From NCBI RefSeq assembly GCF_900609045.1, contig NZ_UXAV01000023.1, positions 1 to 64,000 on the forward strand: DNA of 64,000 nucleotides. Reading direction: 5' to 3'. Each line of letters starts with the position of its first letter. The first letter of the stretch is position 1. The DNA comes from Filibacter tadaridae. Lineage in GTDB: Bacteria > Bacillota > Bacilli > Bacillales_A > Planococcaceae. Below, piece after piece: positions 50,340 through 58,542 of this stretch. The translations under genes and the position numbers were made by a program. The notes below the pieces were generated by a model. It saw nothing but the letters and a program-made list of their open reading frames with translations, searched no databases and had not been told where the DNA came from.

Positions 50340-50382
50340 TGGGTACGATTCATAACAGTTGGCAGGGTTCTTTTACTGACAT

Positions 50383-50431
50383 AAAAAAAGGCGAAACCGG
50401 TAGATCTACTAACCGGCTTTGTCTTTTTTTT
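50383..50431. terminator. Bidirectional terminator after ctaB
   Basis: GCGAAACCGGT and AACCGGCTTTGTC arms flank AGATCTACT, with A-runs and T-runs on the two sides serving ctaB and the convergent gene. Confidence 0.88.
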
Positions 50432-50468
50432 AAAACTTTATAGTTGTACTTTTACACGAACAGGAAAC

Positions 50469-50771
50469 TTACCAAAAAAACGCAGAGGCAAGTGCTACTC
50501 CAGCAATTGCTCCAAGCGCAATGCCGAAACCGAATCTAGATCCACCATACCTTCTGTATCCATAACCACCATAACCACCGTACCCACCGTACCCTCCAAA
50601 TCCACCATAGCCAAATCCGTAACCACCTAGATTTCCAGCAGGTCGAATCCAAACCATGTCTCTACTTACTCTGGTGATTTCTCCTACATGCGTCCTGCCA
50701 TCATGACAAGTAATTCTTACAGTTTTTCCGTAGTAGCGGCAACATTGATGATACAAATTATTTTGAGTCAT
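50469..50771 (-). CDS. Small protein with a Gly/Tyr-rich tract and C-terminal membrane segment
   Basis: 100-aa protein, ATG at 50771 six bases after AAAGGAGG. The first 50 residues have two adjacent Cys and the strand-like stretch YGKTVRITCHDGRTHVGEI, reminiscent of small beta-barrel (Sm-like) folds. Then comes a tract of GGYG/GFGG repeats (about residues 52-80), and the protein ends in a hydrophobic segment ALGAIAGVALASAFFW. Similar Gly/Tyr-rich short proteins occur in spore coats of Bacillales, but I cannot assign a role. Confidence 0.7.
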   Translation of the reverse strand: MTQNNLYHQCCRYYGKTVRITCHDGRTHVGEITRVSRDMVWIRPAGNLGGYGFGYGGFGGYGGYGGYGGYGYRRYGGSRFGFGIALGAIAGVALASAFFW

Positions 50772-50909
50772 TTTCATCCTCCTTTCGAACGTATTTGCAT
50801 ACAAGCATGTATTGTTAACATATGATGCAATAGTGAGTTGTACTAGATGAATGTCCGGCTACTAGCATATTCACTTTTGAATTCGGTTCCAAGAAAATGA
50901 AGGATAAAC

Positions 50910-50972
50910 TAAGCGTAGGCATCCACGAGCGCCGCAGCGAGTTCAATGGAGTTCTTTATATATAAATAAACC
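50910..50972 (-). repeat. Decayed partial copy of the MITE-like element
   Basis: GGCATCCACGAGCGCCGCAG and the following bases to TTATATATAAATAA align with one half of copy 2 (GGCATCCCCAAGCGCCGAGC to the terminal repeat). Only the half adjoining one terminus is recognisable. It lies directly upstream of the next gene. Confidence 0.5.
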
Positions 50973-50980
50973 GTTAAAGG

Positions 50981-51835
50981 ATGAAATACTTGCCAGTTAT
51001 TAATACGCAAATAGTACTTGAAAGATTTTTCACAGCTAGCAAAGAACAAATAGATAAAAATCCATATGCGATACAGTGTGAATATATATGCCAGCCACTG
51101 CTCGTTTCATTTCCTAGAATAAGCCCTGAAGAATTGCAATATGAACTGTTCAATCATGGGCTATTTGACCCGTTGGAATGGATGGAAAGCAAACGGGTGG
51201 TAGAAAAAATGGAGAAAATGAATGTTTGGCAAATTGTTGAGAAGGAATATCGGCTTTTAAAGGATTTATGGGGCGGACCTGAAGTTTCCATCTATATTTT
51301 ACCTATAAACACAAATGGTGAAATGGGTGAACATGCACCTGTTAAAAATGGAGTAGCCTATTCGGGGACATTGCTTCTGTTTTTGTCCGATGAATTATCA
51401 TCAGAAGCTATCAAAACATTATTTGCACATGAGTATAACCATGTTTGCCGTCTAAACTATTTAGGTAAAGCACCCGCTAAAATTCTTCTTATGGATTCTT
51501 TGCTAATTGAGGGGCTTGCGGAATTTGCAGTGCAAGATTTATACGGAGAAGAATTTTCATCACCATGGGTAAATCTGTATTCGTATAAAAAGATGATGAA
51601 AATATGGAAGCGATATTTTCTTCCTTCGTTAAATTTAGTGGGGACGGATAGCCATCAGCCATTCCTGTATGGCGATACCAAGAAGCGATTGCCTAAATGG
51701 ATTGGCTACCAAATTGGCTATCAGATTGTCGCAACTTATCAACAGAGGAATGGATTTACAGCGAATAACGAATTATACCGAAAGTCTTCTGAAGAGGTAA
51801 TTGCAGGTTCTGACTTTGCTTTACCGAAAACATAA
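50981..51835 (+). CDS. DUF2268 family putative zinc protease
   Basis: 284-aa protein of the DUF2268 group (YjaZ-like). The zinc-protease motif HEYNH is present at about residue 147 in LFAHEYNHVCRLNYL, with a downstream Glu in LLIEGLAEFAVQD that would complete the metal site. No signal peptide is visible, so it is probably cytoplasmic. Substrate unknown. ATG 50981 has only a weak ribosome site (AAAGGATG overlapping). A terminator follows. Confidence 0.82.
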   Translation: MKYLPVINTQIVLERFFTASKEQIDKNPYAIQCEYICQPLLVSFPRISPEELQYELFNHGLFDPLEWMESKRVVEKMEKMNVWQIVEKEYRLLKDLWGGPEVSIYILPINTNGEMGEHAPVKNGVAYSGTLLLFLSDELSSEAIKTLFAHEYNHVCRLNYLGKAPAKILLMDSLLIEGLAEFAVQDLYGEEFSSPWVNLYSYKKMMKIWKRYFLPSLNLVGTDSHQPFLYGDTKKRLPKWIGYQIGYQIVATYQQRNGFTANNELYRKSSEEVIAGSDFALPKT

Positions 51836-51848
51836 CGCGGAGCAAACT

Positions 51849-51892
51849 AAAAAACCTTTTCTCTAAATAATTATCAAGAGAAAAGGTTTTTA
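51849..51892. terminator. Bidirectional terminator between the DUF2268 and methyltransferase genes
   Basis: AAAAACCTTTTCTCT pairs with AGAGAAAAGGTTTTT. Confidence 0.88.
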
Positions 51893-51899
51893 CTTTTAA

Positions 51900-52604
51900 T
51901 TATAAACAACAACGAAAAGCTCGAAAGCCAATGGATTCGTTATTTTTTATCGTAAAACGGTTATGTTCATCCCATATATCAAAGAATTTGCGCCCGATAT
52001 TTTCTGATTGGTTTATATCAGCGATGTCAGTTTGGATTAGTCCGAATGAAGTATTAAGGACATCGATTTTAGTGAAACCGACGTTCCCCAGTTTGGTTAT
52101 CCAATCCTTTTCAGTTGGGACTTCTCGTATTCCATATAGGTTATATACCTTTTCCATTAATTCTTGAGACATAGGATGTTCAGCTGTCATTTCAATTAGG
52201 ATTAATCTACCTGTGCTTTTTAAGACTCTGGATAGTTCATGTAAGGTCTTGGAGATATCAGTAAATGCGATAACCGATTCAGCCAGTATCATGTCAAAGG
52301 AATTCGTCGGGAAATCTAATTTTTGTACATCTCCTTCGACCACGATAACTGGTGATTTACTTTTTTGAAACCGTTCCTTCGCTTTTGCTAACATTATTGG
52401 ATGATTGTCTAATGCTGTGACCTGGCATGCGAACCTCTGTGTTAAATAGTGTGCTGTCTGCCCCGTTCCGCATCCAATATCCAACACGGATTCGGAAGGG
52501 TGAATGTGTTCATTTTCCAAAATGGATTTGGTAAGCGCAAAACCTCCGGGATGTGCCCCCCCAATTCCAAGAAGTGCTAAAAGGTTCAGATAGTCATTGG
52601 ACAT
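51900..52604 (-). CDS. Class I SAM-dependent methyltransferase
   Basis: 234-aa methyltransferase: motif I VLDIGCGTGQTAHYL (about residue 41), an acidic residue ending motif II in ALDNHP, motif post-I VEGDVQKLDFP, and DMILAESV. The N-terminal GIGGAHPGGF and the layout resemble the Bacillus small-molecule methyltransferases of the UbiE/arsenite type, but no substrate can be inferred. It is transcribed toward the preceding terminator. Confidence 0.85.
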   Translation of the reverse strand: MSNDYLNLLALLGIGGAHPGGFALTKSILENEHIHPSESVLDIGCGTGQTAHYLTQRFACQVTALDNHPIMLAKAKERFQKSKSPVIVVEGDVQKLDFPTNSFDMILAESVIAFTDISKTLHELSRVLKSTGRLILIEMTAEHPMSQELMEKVYNLYGIREVPTEKDWITKLGNVGFTKIDVLNTSFGLIQTDIADINQSENIGRKFFDIWDEHNRFTIKNNESIGFRAFRCCL

Positions 52605-52646
52605 ATAGTTTTCTCCAACTTTAAAACTGTCATCTTTGTTTCGTAG

Positions 52647-52784
52647 TTAACACCTTTCTCCATACCCTCCAATGCCATCATTCGTCATATAGGTTGCTCC
52701 AACAATGATAAGCAGGATAAATAGTACAACGATTAACGTAAAACCTGATCCATTTCCAACGTTTTCACCTGTTTCACACGACAT
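52647..52784 (-). CDS. YjcZ-family small sporulation-type membrane peptide
   Basis: A 45-aa frame missed by usual length cut-offs. It starts MSCETGENVGNGSGF, has the hydrophobic segment FTLIVVLFILLIIVGAT characteristic of YjcZ/SscA-like peptides, and ends DGIGGYGERC. AAGGGGGAG precedes the ATG. In Bacillus such peptides are made during sporulation and found in spores. It sits upstream of the methyltransferase gene, both on the reverse strand. Confidence 0.78.
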   Translation of the reverse strand: MSCETGENVGNGSGFTLIVVLFILLIIVGATYMTNDGIGGYGERC

Positions 52785-52853
52785 TTTATCTCCCCCTTTC
52801 CTGCCATTATCTATAGACTATGCAACTGGTTACAATCGTGCAGGGCAGAAACG

Positions 52854-52894
52854 AAAAAAGGTCCTAAACAATGAATTGTTTAGGGCCTTTTTTT
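52854..52894. terminator. Hairpin terminator
   Basis: AAAAAAGGTCCTAAACAAT pairs with ATTGTTTAGGGCCTTTTTTT; it can stop transcription from either side, including that of psd. Confidence 0.85.
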
Positions 52895-52939
52895 AGTGTA
52901 TGTCTTATGTCTGGCGCCCCTGATCAAATCATTTCTGTT

Positions 52940-53719
52940 TTAAGTGGGCCATTCTCCTATTGGTTGACCCATTTTAACATTTGTCATAACGGGCAGTGTC
53001 GCTTTAAACTGTGTACTATTTTCGATGAAAAGAATGACAGTTGAACCGAAAGAGAAGTGGCCGAACTCAGCGCCCTTTATACAGTCTGGTGATGAGCTAT
53101 GGATTTGAATACTATTCACATTAAGTGCACCGACTTTAACAATCGCTACCCTTCCATAAGGCGTTGCCAATTCTGAAATCAAACGATGATTTGTTGAAAA
53201 CAGATCCTCCTTGAACCGTAATCCTAGGTCATTTACCGGATAAGAAATCCCGCCCAGCGCATAACGGGAGATAAGTTTTCCGTTAGCCGGATAATGGAAA
53301 TGGTGATAATGACTTGGAGAGAGGTACAATAGAAAATAAAAACCTTCTTTATACGGTGCTGCTTTCTTTTCATCCCCAAATAGTTTGCGTATATTATAAG
53401 AACGGTTTTTAATGATAAAGGTTTGGTCTTTGCTAATCTTACCAATACCGCTTACAATCCCATCTACCGGCGAAATTAGCGTATTAGAAGATTCATCAAT
53501 GGATCGACTGTCTTCTTTTAAATTACGTGTAAAAAAGGCTTGTAAACTTTTATAATGCTCAATTGGTTGCGCCATTTCACTTTCATCGATGTGATACATT
53601 TTTGAAAAGGGGCGTATAAGTGGTCTGCTCATTCGTGATTGTGTAAATAACTCTAGGAACTTGGAAGAGAGCGGATTACCTGTTAGCTCCACGAATGAAT
53701 TAAAAAGAATCTTCTTCAT
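52940..53719 (-). CDS. psd: Phosphatidylserine decarboxylase proenzyme Psd
   Basis: Makes phosphatidylethanolamine from phosphatidylserine with a self-generated pyruvoyl group. I choose the ATG at 53719 (259 aa) because GAGGT lies about 8 bases upstream; ATG 53734 is in frame but has no site. SPVDG, the LSPSHYHHFH segment, and the autocleavage motif FGST near the C-terminus (in FSFGSTVILF) are all present. Divergent from pssA, the preceding enzyme of the pathway, so substrate supply and use are paired. Confidence 0.95.
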   Translation of the reverse strand: MKKILFNSFVELTGNPLSSKFLELFTQSRMSRPLIRPFSKMYHIDESEMAQPIEHYKSLQAFFTRNLKEDSRSIDESSNTLISPVDGIVSGIGKISKDQTFIIKNRSYNIRKLFGDEKKAAPYKEGFYFLLYLSPSHYHHFHYPANGKLISRYALGGISYPVNDLGLRFKEDLFSTNHRLISELATPYGRVAIVKVGALNVNSIQIHSSSPDCIKGAEFGHFSFGSTVILFIENSTQFKATLPVMTNVKMGQPIGEWPT

Positions 53720-53777
53720 ATTTTCAAACCTCATTTTTTCATTTATAATTTAAGTATAGACTGTTAGGAGGAGCACT

Positions 53778-54311
53778 ATGTTTTTATTGAGAGAGTTTTA
53801 TCATACAAAGTTCAGAGCCCAAATCGCGAACGCAATTACTTTGATGAATTTAAGTTTTGGTATTATCGCCATTATACTCGTTATTAAAGGGTTAAGTCAT
53901 ATGAGTTTATTATTTATATTTTTAGCTGCGCTGTTTGACCGTTTCGACGGGATGGCGGCAAGACATTTTCATTCGGAATCCGATTTCGGAAAAGAGCTTG
54001 ATTCGCTGTGCGATCTAATTTCTTTTGGAATCGCACCCGCTTTACTAATATACCAGATTGCTTTATCGGAGATGCTTTGGGTTGGCATTGCAATTACGAT
54101 TTTTTATATTTTAGCTGGCGCGGTTCGTCTTGCCCGTTTTAATGTGAAGGAATTTGATGGCGCGTTTAGCGGTGTACCAATTACGGCAGCCGGCGTTATC
54201 ATGACAATGAGTTATTTCGTCTATCCATATGTGAAAGATGGATTTTTTGTCATCCTGATGCTTGTATTGGCGTTATTGATGGTAAGCACAATCCGAATTG
54301 CGAAAGTGTGA
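53778..54311 (+). CDS. pssA: CDP-diacylglycerol-serine O-phosphatidyltransferase PssA
   Basis: 177-aa membrane enzyme forming phosphatidylserine. The CDP-alcohol phosphotransferase motif DG-x2-AR-x8-G-x3-D-x3-D is complete: it starts at FDGMAARHF and ends at LDSLCD. About five to six transmembrane helices. ATG 53778 follows AGGAGGAG. It shares a short divergent promoter region with psd. Confidence 0.95.
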   Translation: MFLLREFYHTKFRAQIANAITLMNLSFGIIAIILVIKGLSHMSLLFIFLAALFDRFDGMAARHFHSESDFGKELDSLCDLISFGIAPALLIYQIALSEMLWVGIAITIFYILAGAVRLARFNVKEFDGAFSGVPITAAGVIMTMSYFVYPYVKDGFFVILMLVLALLMVSTIRIAKV

Positions 54312-54322
54312 AGGGGACATAC

Positions 54323-54367
54323 CGGTTTTCCGAACAATTGCTACTTGTTTGGAGAACCGTTTTTTTT
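54323..54367 (+). terminator. Terminator after pssA
   Basis: CGGTTTTCCGAACAA pairs imperfectly with TTGTTTGGAGAACCG, followed by eight T residues. Confidence 0.9.
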
Positions 54368-54460
54368 GCGTTTTCAAAACGCTAGCACCCATTTCGCTTT
54401 CTTGACTTTGAAAATAAGGTACCCTACACTTATCAAGAGAACAGACAGTTGGAGGACATT

Positions 54461-55675
54461 ATGCCAAATCATCCATTCATCCCAATCATAGTTGGAACGG
54501 ATATGAACGCCTATAATATGGCTATTTCGTTTCATGAAGAATATGGGATTAAACCCGTTTTAGTCGGAAAAGAACCATTATCATTCACAAGCCTAAGCTC
54601 CATTATAAAAAGCATTGAGCTTAACCCTAAATTACCGGAAAAAGAGACATTCGTCAGCTTCTTAAAAAAAGTTGCCGAGAAATATGCAGAACCAAAGAAA
54701 AAGATGTTACTTATTGGGACAAATGATTTGTACGTTCGGATGATTATTGAAAATGCGGAGGCATTAAGAGGTCACTTCGTTTTCAATTATTTAGACGAGC
54801 CACTTATGAACGATGTGCTTGTTAAGTCGAACTTCTACAAATTGTGTGCGGAACACGGAATCGAAGCACCTGCGACCTATTACTATTCATGTCTTTCGGA
54901 CAAACCATTTACAGATGAAGTCCTATTTCCAGTAATCGTCAAGCCGAGTAATGGTGTGCAGTATTACTTAAACCCGTTTGACGGAATGCAAAAAGTGTAC
55001 AAGGTCGATTCCTATGATGAAATCGAGAAAGTCATCCATACAATCAAGGCAAGTGGCTATAAAGAAGAACTAATCATACAAGATTATATTCCTGGAGATG
55101 ACACCTATATGTGGGATTCCGTCTTTTACATGAACACTCACGGACAAGCCGAGCTGGCCACGTTTGCACAAGTCGTCTTACAAGAGCACACCGTTACAGC
55201 TATCGGAAACTACACAGCACTTATCACTCGCTATAATGAAGAGATGATGATGAAGCTGAAAGGATTCCTGGAAGCGCTCGATTATGTGGGCTATGCGAAC
55301 TTCGACTTGAAATACGACGAACGGGATGGGAAGTTCAAAGTGTTTGAAGTGAACATTCGGCAAGGTAGATCCAGTTACTACATCACAGCATGCGGGCATA
55401 ATATGGCGAAATACCTTGTTGATGATCTAATCTATGGTCAACAGAAGCCGCTAACGTTGTTGAATGAAAACTACCTATTTACAGTTGTTCCAAAAATCGT
55501 TTTGAAGAAGTTCGTGACAGATAGCGGAGTCCAAAAAGATGTAAGGGCATTACTTAAAGCGAAAAAGTACGGCAATCCATTATTCTATAAACAAGATCGT
55601 CATTTCAAGCGCAAACTGTACTTGCTTTTACGGCAGATCAACTACTATCGTAAATATAAAAATAATCAGTGGTAA
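54461..55675 (+). CDS. ATP-grasp carboxylate-amine ligase-like protein
   Basis: 404-aa ATP-grasp protein. The start ATG 54461 follows GGAGG; TTG 54449 is in frame. Features: an N-terminal IVGTDMNAYNMA segment, VIVKPSNGVQYY (ATP-binding Lys), IIQDYIPGDDTYMW, and the metal-binding VFEVNIRQGRSSYY near residue 300. Carboxylate-amine ligase relatives join amino acids or peptides to acceptors, but the substrate here is unknown. Its promoter region between the pssA terminator and the start holds nothing clear. A hairpin overlaps its stop codon region. Confidence 0.82.
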   Translation: MPNHPFIPIIVGTDMNAYNMAISFHEEYGIKPVLVGKEPLSFTSLSSIIKSIELNPKLPEKETFVSFLKKVAEKYAEPKKKMLLIGTNDLYVRMIIENAEALRGHFVFNYLDEPLMNDVLVKSNFYKLCAEHGIEAPATYYYSCLSDKPFTDEVLFPVIVKPSNGVQYYLNPFDGMQKVYKVDSYDEIEKVIHTIKASGYKEELIIQDYIPGDDTYMWDSVFYMNTHGQAELATFAQVVLQEHTVTAIGNYTALITRYNEEMMMKLKGFLEALDYVGYANFDLKYDERDGKFKVFEVNIRQGRSSYYITACGHNMAKYLVDDLIYGQQKPLTLLNENYLFTVVPKIVLKKFVTDSGVQKDVRALLKAKKYGNPLFYKQDRHFKRKLYLLLRQINYYRKYKNNQW

Positions 55676-55676
55676 T

Positions 55677-55714
55677 AGAAAATCCCTTATACCTTGTGTA
55701 TAGGGGGTTTTCTA
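55677..55714 (+). terminator. Terminator after the ATP-grasp gene
   Basis: AGAAAATCCCTTATAC pairs with GTATAGGGGGTTTTCT, ending in a T-containing run. Confidence 0.75.
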
Positions 55715-55776
55715 TTACTCTATTTAAGTTTCTGAATAATTGGTATATAGTAAGGGGTAATGAGGGAGGGGTTTGC

Positions 55777-56388
55777 GTGAAGAAGTACGTGAAAGAGTTT
55801 GCTGCTTTTCCGGATATTATGGTTATGCTTATTATTTTCTTGACATGTCTAGCGTTTACAATTTTTCACGTATTGCATGTTGGTACCTGGATTGCTATAG
55901 CGATTGGTATGTTGACGTATGCAACGAGTGAATATATCGTACATCGGTTTTTGTTCCACATCAAAACACCGAAAAACCCATTTTTGCTAAAGGTGATTAA
56001 ACGTCTGCATTATGACCATCATGTTGATCCAAATGATTTGAAATTATTATTTCTACCGCTCTGGTTCAGTATTCCTGGTTTCGTCATTTATTCGCTGATC
56101 GTTTTTTCAATTGCAAAAAGTAGTGCACTAGCCATAGCGTTCGCAACTGGGTTGGTTGCTTATTTTCTTTTTTATGAATGGAAGCATTATATTGCACATA
56201 AGCCGATTAAGCCGCGTACAAGACTAGGGAAAAATATAAAAAAACATCACCTTTTGCATCATTTTATGAATGAGAATTACTGGTTCGGTGTAACGCATAC
56301 ATCTTTTGATAAGACACTTGGTACGTTTAAAGAAAAAGATGAGGTTGAAAAAAGTGCAACCGCAAGGAACTTGGAAAACCGGGTGTGA
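55777..56388 (+). CDS. Fatty acid hydroxylase/sterol desaturase superfamily protein
   Basis: 203-aa membrane protein with the His-rich di-iron motifs of the family: YIVHRFLFH, LHYDHHV, and the cluster KKHHLLHHF, with another His in THTSFDKTLG. About four transmembrane helices. GTG 55777 follows GAGGGAGGGG; the longer frame overlaps the previous gene's end. Substrate (a fatty acid or carotenoid-type lipid) cannot be told from sequence. Confidence 0.85.
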   Translation: MKKYVKEFAAFPDIMVMLIIFLTCLAFTIFHVLHVGTWIAIAIGMLTYATSEYIVHRFLFHIKTPKNPFLLKVIKRLHYDHHVDPNDLKLLFLPLWFSIPGFVIYSLIVFSIAKSSALAIAFATGLVAYFLFYEWKHYIAHKPIKPRTRLGKNIKKHHLLHHFMNENYWFGVTHTSFDKTLGTFKEKDEVEKSATARNLENRV

Positions 56389-56437
56389 ATTTTTTAACCT
56401 ATATAGCACAAACGAAAGTTTATAACCTCAAAAAAAG

Positions 56438-56675
56438 GCAGTTGCTTTCCGTTCCAGTACTCGCTTTCCGCGGGCGTTGCCTCAGCCAATCGAACAGCGA
56501 AGGGTTCGATTTGCCTTAATTTCTGCGTTATTTGCAGAAATTAAGGCATTCTTGCCCCGTGCTCTCAACGCTACGCTTTTGTTCGCAAAACCGTACTGCG
56601 TAGCGGCTTTTCCTGCGGGGTCTTCGGCTAACGCTATTCCCGCAGGAGTCTCGCACTTGCACTCCAAGCAACTGC
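56438..56675. repeat. Composite palindromic intergenic element
   Basis: Outer arms GCAGTTGCTT (56438) and AAGCAACTGC (56666) match exactly, with imperfect pairing inward (CTTTCCGCGGGC against TATTCCCGCAGGAG). This layout fits a dispersed Bacillales intergenic repeat with the CCGCGGGC / CCCGCAGGAGTC signature. Inside are two further perfect stems: GCCTTAATTTCTGC with GCAGAAATTAAGGC (56513-56547), and CGCTACGC with GCGTAGCG (56569-56605). Frames crossing it are spurious. It fills most of the gap between 56389 and 56812. Confidence 0.8.
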
Positions 56676-56812
56676 AGCCACTCAAATGGAATGCATACCG
56701 AAGCGCCGTAGCAGGTTTGAAGGGCATTTTTTGTTCAACCTATTCAGATGTTTTGAAATGTCCGTTTTGAGGAAAACATAATGTGGACTAACATCAAGGA
56801 GGAACAAACATC

Positions 56813-56959
56813 ATGAGAAAAGTAGCAGAGACTAAAATGGACATCAAAAGGGAAGAAATCATACAACGACTAGTTAAAAAAGGAATCTTTAAAATCCATG
56901 ATAAACAGCTATATGAACTGCCATTACAAGCACTGTTAAAGAAATATACAATGATCTAA
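56813..56959 (+). CDS. fbpA: Fur-regulated basic protein A-like small protein
   Basis: A 48-aa basic protein with REEIIQRLVKKGIFK and HDKQLYELPLQALLKKY, the pattern of Fur-regulated basic proteins that help iron-sparing with a small RNA in B. subtilis. AAGGAGG precedes ATG 56813. I see no convincing Fur box just upstream, where the composite repeat ends. It may be co-transcribed with the amidase gene that starts 57 bases later. Confidence 0.72.
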   Translation: MRKVAETKMDIKREEIIQRLVKKGIFKIHDKQLYELPLQALLKKYTMI

Positions 56960-57016
56960 GAACTGGAGCCATTGTGGATGGCGAAGGTTCCAGCGCAAAA
57001 ATAGGAGGCCATACTA

Positions 57017-58465
57017 GTGGACGAACGATTACAAAGTCTTCAAACCGATTGGCTTGAAGAGGCGACTATACACAGTATGCAAGACAAGATGGAAAACGGG
57101 GAATTGACGTCAGAAGCATTGACACTTATGTATCTGGACACCATCTCAAAGCGTAATTCAAACACCAACGCAGTACTGGAAATGAATCCGGGTGCTGTAC
57201 AAATCGCAAAAGGGCTTGATGCAGAACGATTGGACCAAGGGCCACGTTCCCTTTTGCATGGCATTCCGGTATTGCTGAAAGACAATATGGGCACAAAAGA
57301 TGGTATGCATACGAGTTGCGGCTCGCTTGCATTGAAGGATTTCTATGCCGAAGAGGATTCATATATCGTCAAGAAACTGCGGGCTGCCGGAGCGGTGATT
57401 TTGGGCAAGACTAATATGACGGAATGGGCAAATTTCATGTCCGACCGCATGACAAACGGTTGGAGTTCGCGGGGCGGACAAGTGAATAACCCATATGGTC
57501 TATTTGACGTGGGAGGATCGAGTTCGGGGGCAGCAGCAGCTATTGCGGCGAATATGGCGGCAGTTGCAATCGGCACGGAAACAACAGGATCAATACTCAA
57601 TCCCTCCGCGCAGAATTCAATTGTCGGTATCAAGCCGACAGTCGGTGCAATAAGCCGTACAGGAATCATTCCGCTCTCCTATTCACAGGATACACCGGGA
57701 CCGATGGCTAGAACTGTAGAAGATGCAGCCATCACCTTCAGTCTACTAATAGGATTCGATGAGGAAGACCCAGTCACCTATGAAGCATCAAAGTTAGATG
57801 AAACGAACTGGCGTACAATATTGGACAGCGAAGCACTTCAAGGTGTTCGGATTGGTGTCGCTAGAATGATATTCGAAAGGGAAGCGTCTTCTGAACGAAT
57901 TAGCCTTTTCGAGAATGCCCTTGAAAGATTGAAAAAGGCGGGCGCAATTATTGTTGATGATATCAATCTCGGTACAATGGAAAACGAACTCGGTTACAAT
58001 GTACTGCTTTACGAATTTAAGGCGGCACTTAACGCGTACTTGGGGAAAACTTCTGCAAAGAATCCAATTCGTACATTAGCAGATGTCATTCAATTCAATA
58101 ATGGGCACGCAAAGGAAACGTTGAAGTTCGGTCAAGTAATGCTTGAGAAGGTTGAGCGGACAAGCGGAACATTAACTGAACGCGATTACGTCGAGGCGTT
58201 GGTGCGTAACCGACACTTAGCAGGTGATATCGCTCTTGGAAAAGCACTCGATGAGCACAATGTCCAGGCGTTAGTATTCCCGCAAGATCATGGATGTAGT
58301 TTCGGAGCCGCGGCTGGCTATCCATCCGTAACCGTCCCAGCAGCTTACTCCGAAGCGGGAGAGCCGTTTGGAATCACATTTTCGGGAAGAGCCTATTCCG
58401 AACCTAAACTAATCAGCTATGCCTATGCCTTCGAACAATTCGTTAAAGCAAGGCAAAAGCCTTAA
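57017..58465 (+). CDS. Amidase-signature family enzyme
   Basis: 482-aa amidase: Lys in VLLKDNMGTK, the cis Ser in DVGGSSSGAAAA and nucleophile Ser in ETTGSILNPS make up the Ser-cis-Ser-Lys triad of the amidase signature family. It differs from GatA here in both flanking motifs and lacks partner genes, so it is a stand-alone amidase. Substrate unknown. Predicted start GTG 57017 after AGGAGG; no signal peptide. Confidence 0.9.
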   Translation: MDERLQSLQTDWLEEATIHSMQDKMENGELTSEALTLMYLDTISKRNSNTNAVLEMNPGAVQIAKGLDAERLDQGPRSLLHGIPVLLKDNMGTKDGMHTSCGSLALKDFYAEEDSYIVKKLRAAGAVILGKTNMTEWANFMSDRMTNGWSSRGGQVNNPYGLFDVGGSSSGAAAAIAANMAAVAIGTETTGSILNPSAQNSIVGIKPTVGAISRTGIIPLSYSQDTPGPMARTVEDAAITFSLLIGFDEEDPVTYEASKLDETNWRTILDSEALQGVRIGVARMIFEREASSERISLFENALERLKKAGAIIVDDINLGTMENELGYNVLLYEFKAALNAYLGKTSAKNPIRTLADVIQFNNGHAKETLKFGQVMLEKVERTSGTLTERDYVEALVRNRHLAGDIALGKALDEHNVQALVFPQDHGCSFGAAAGYPSVTVPAAYSEAGEPFGITFSGRAYSEPKLISYAYAFEQFVKARQKP

Positions 58466-58542
58466 ACAGTTTACTCAGAAATGAAGTCCAATGGGCTTTC
58501 TTATGCTAAACTTAAGGGAATAGAGTGAAAGTGGGGATGACA

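Noticed and set aside
56477..56770. Open frames in both directions across the composite repeat
   Set aside because: They are explained by the GC-rich palindromic element and lack ribosome sites or family resemblance.
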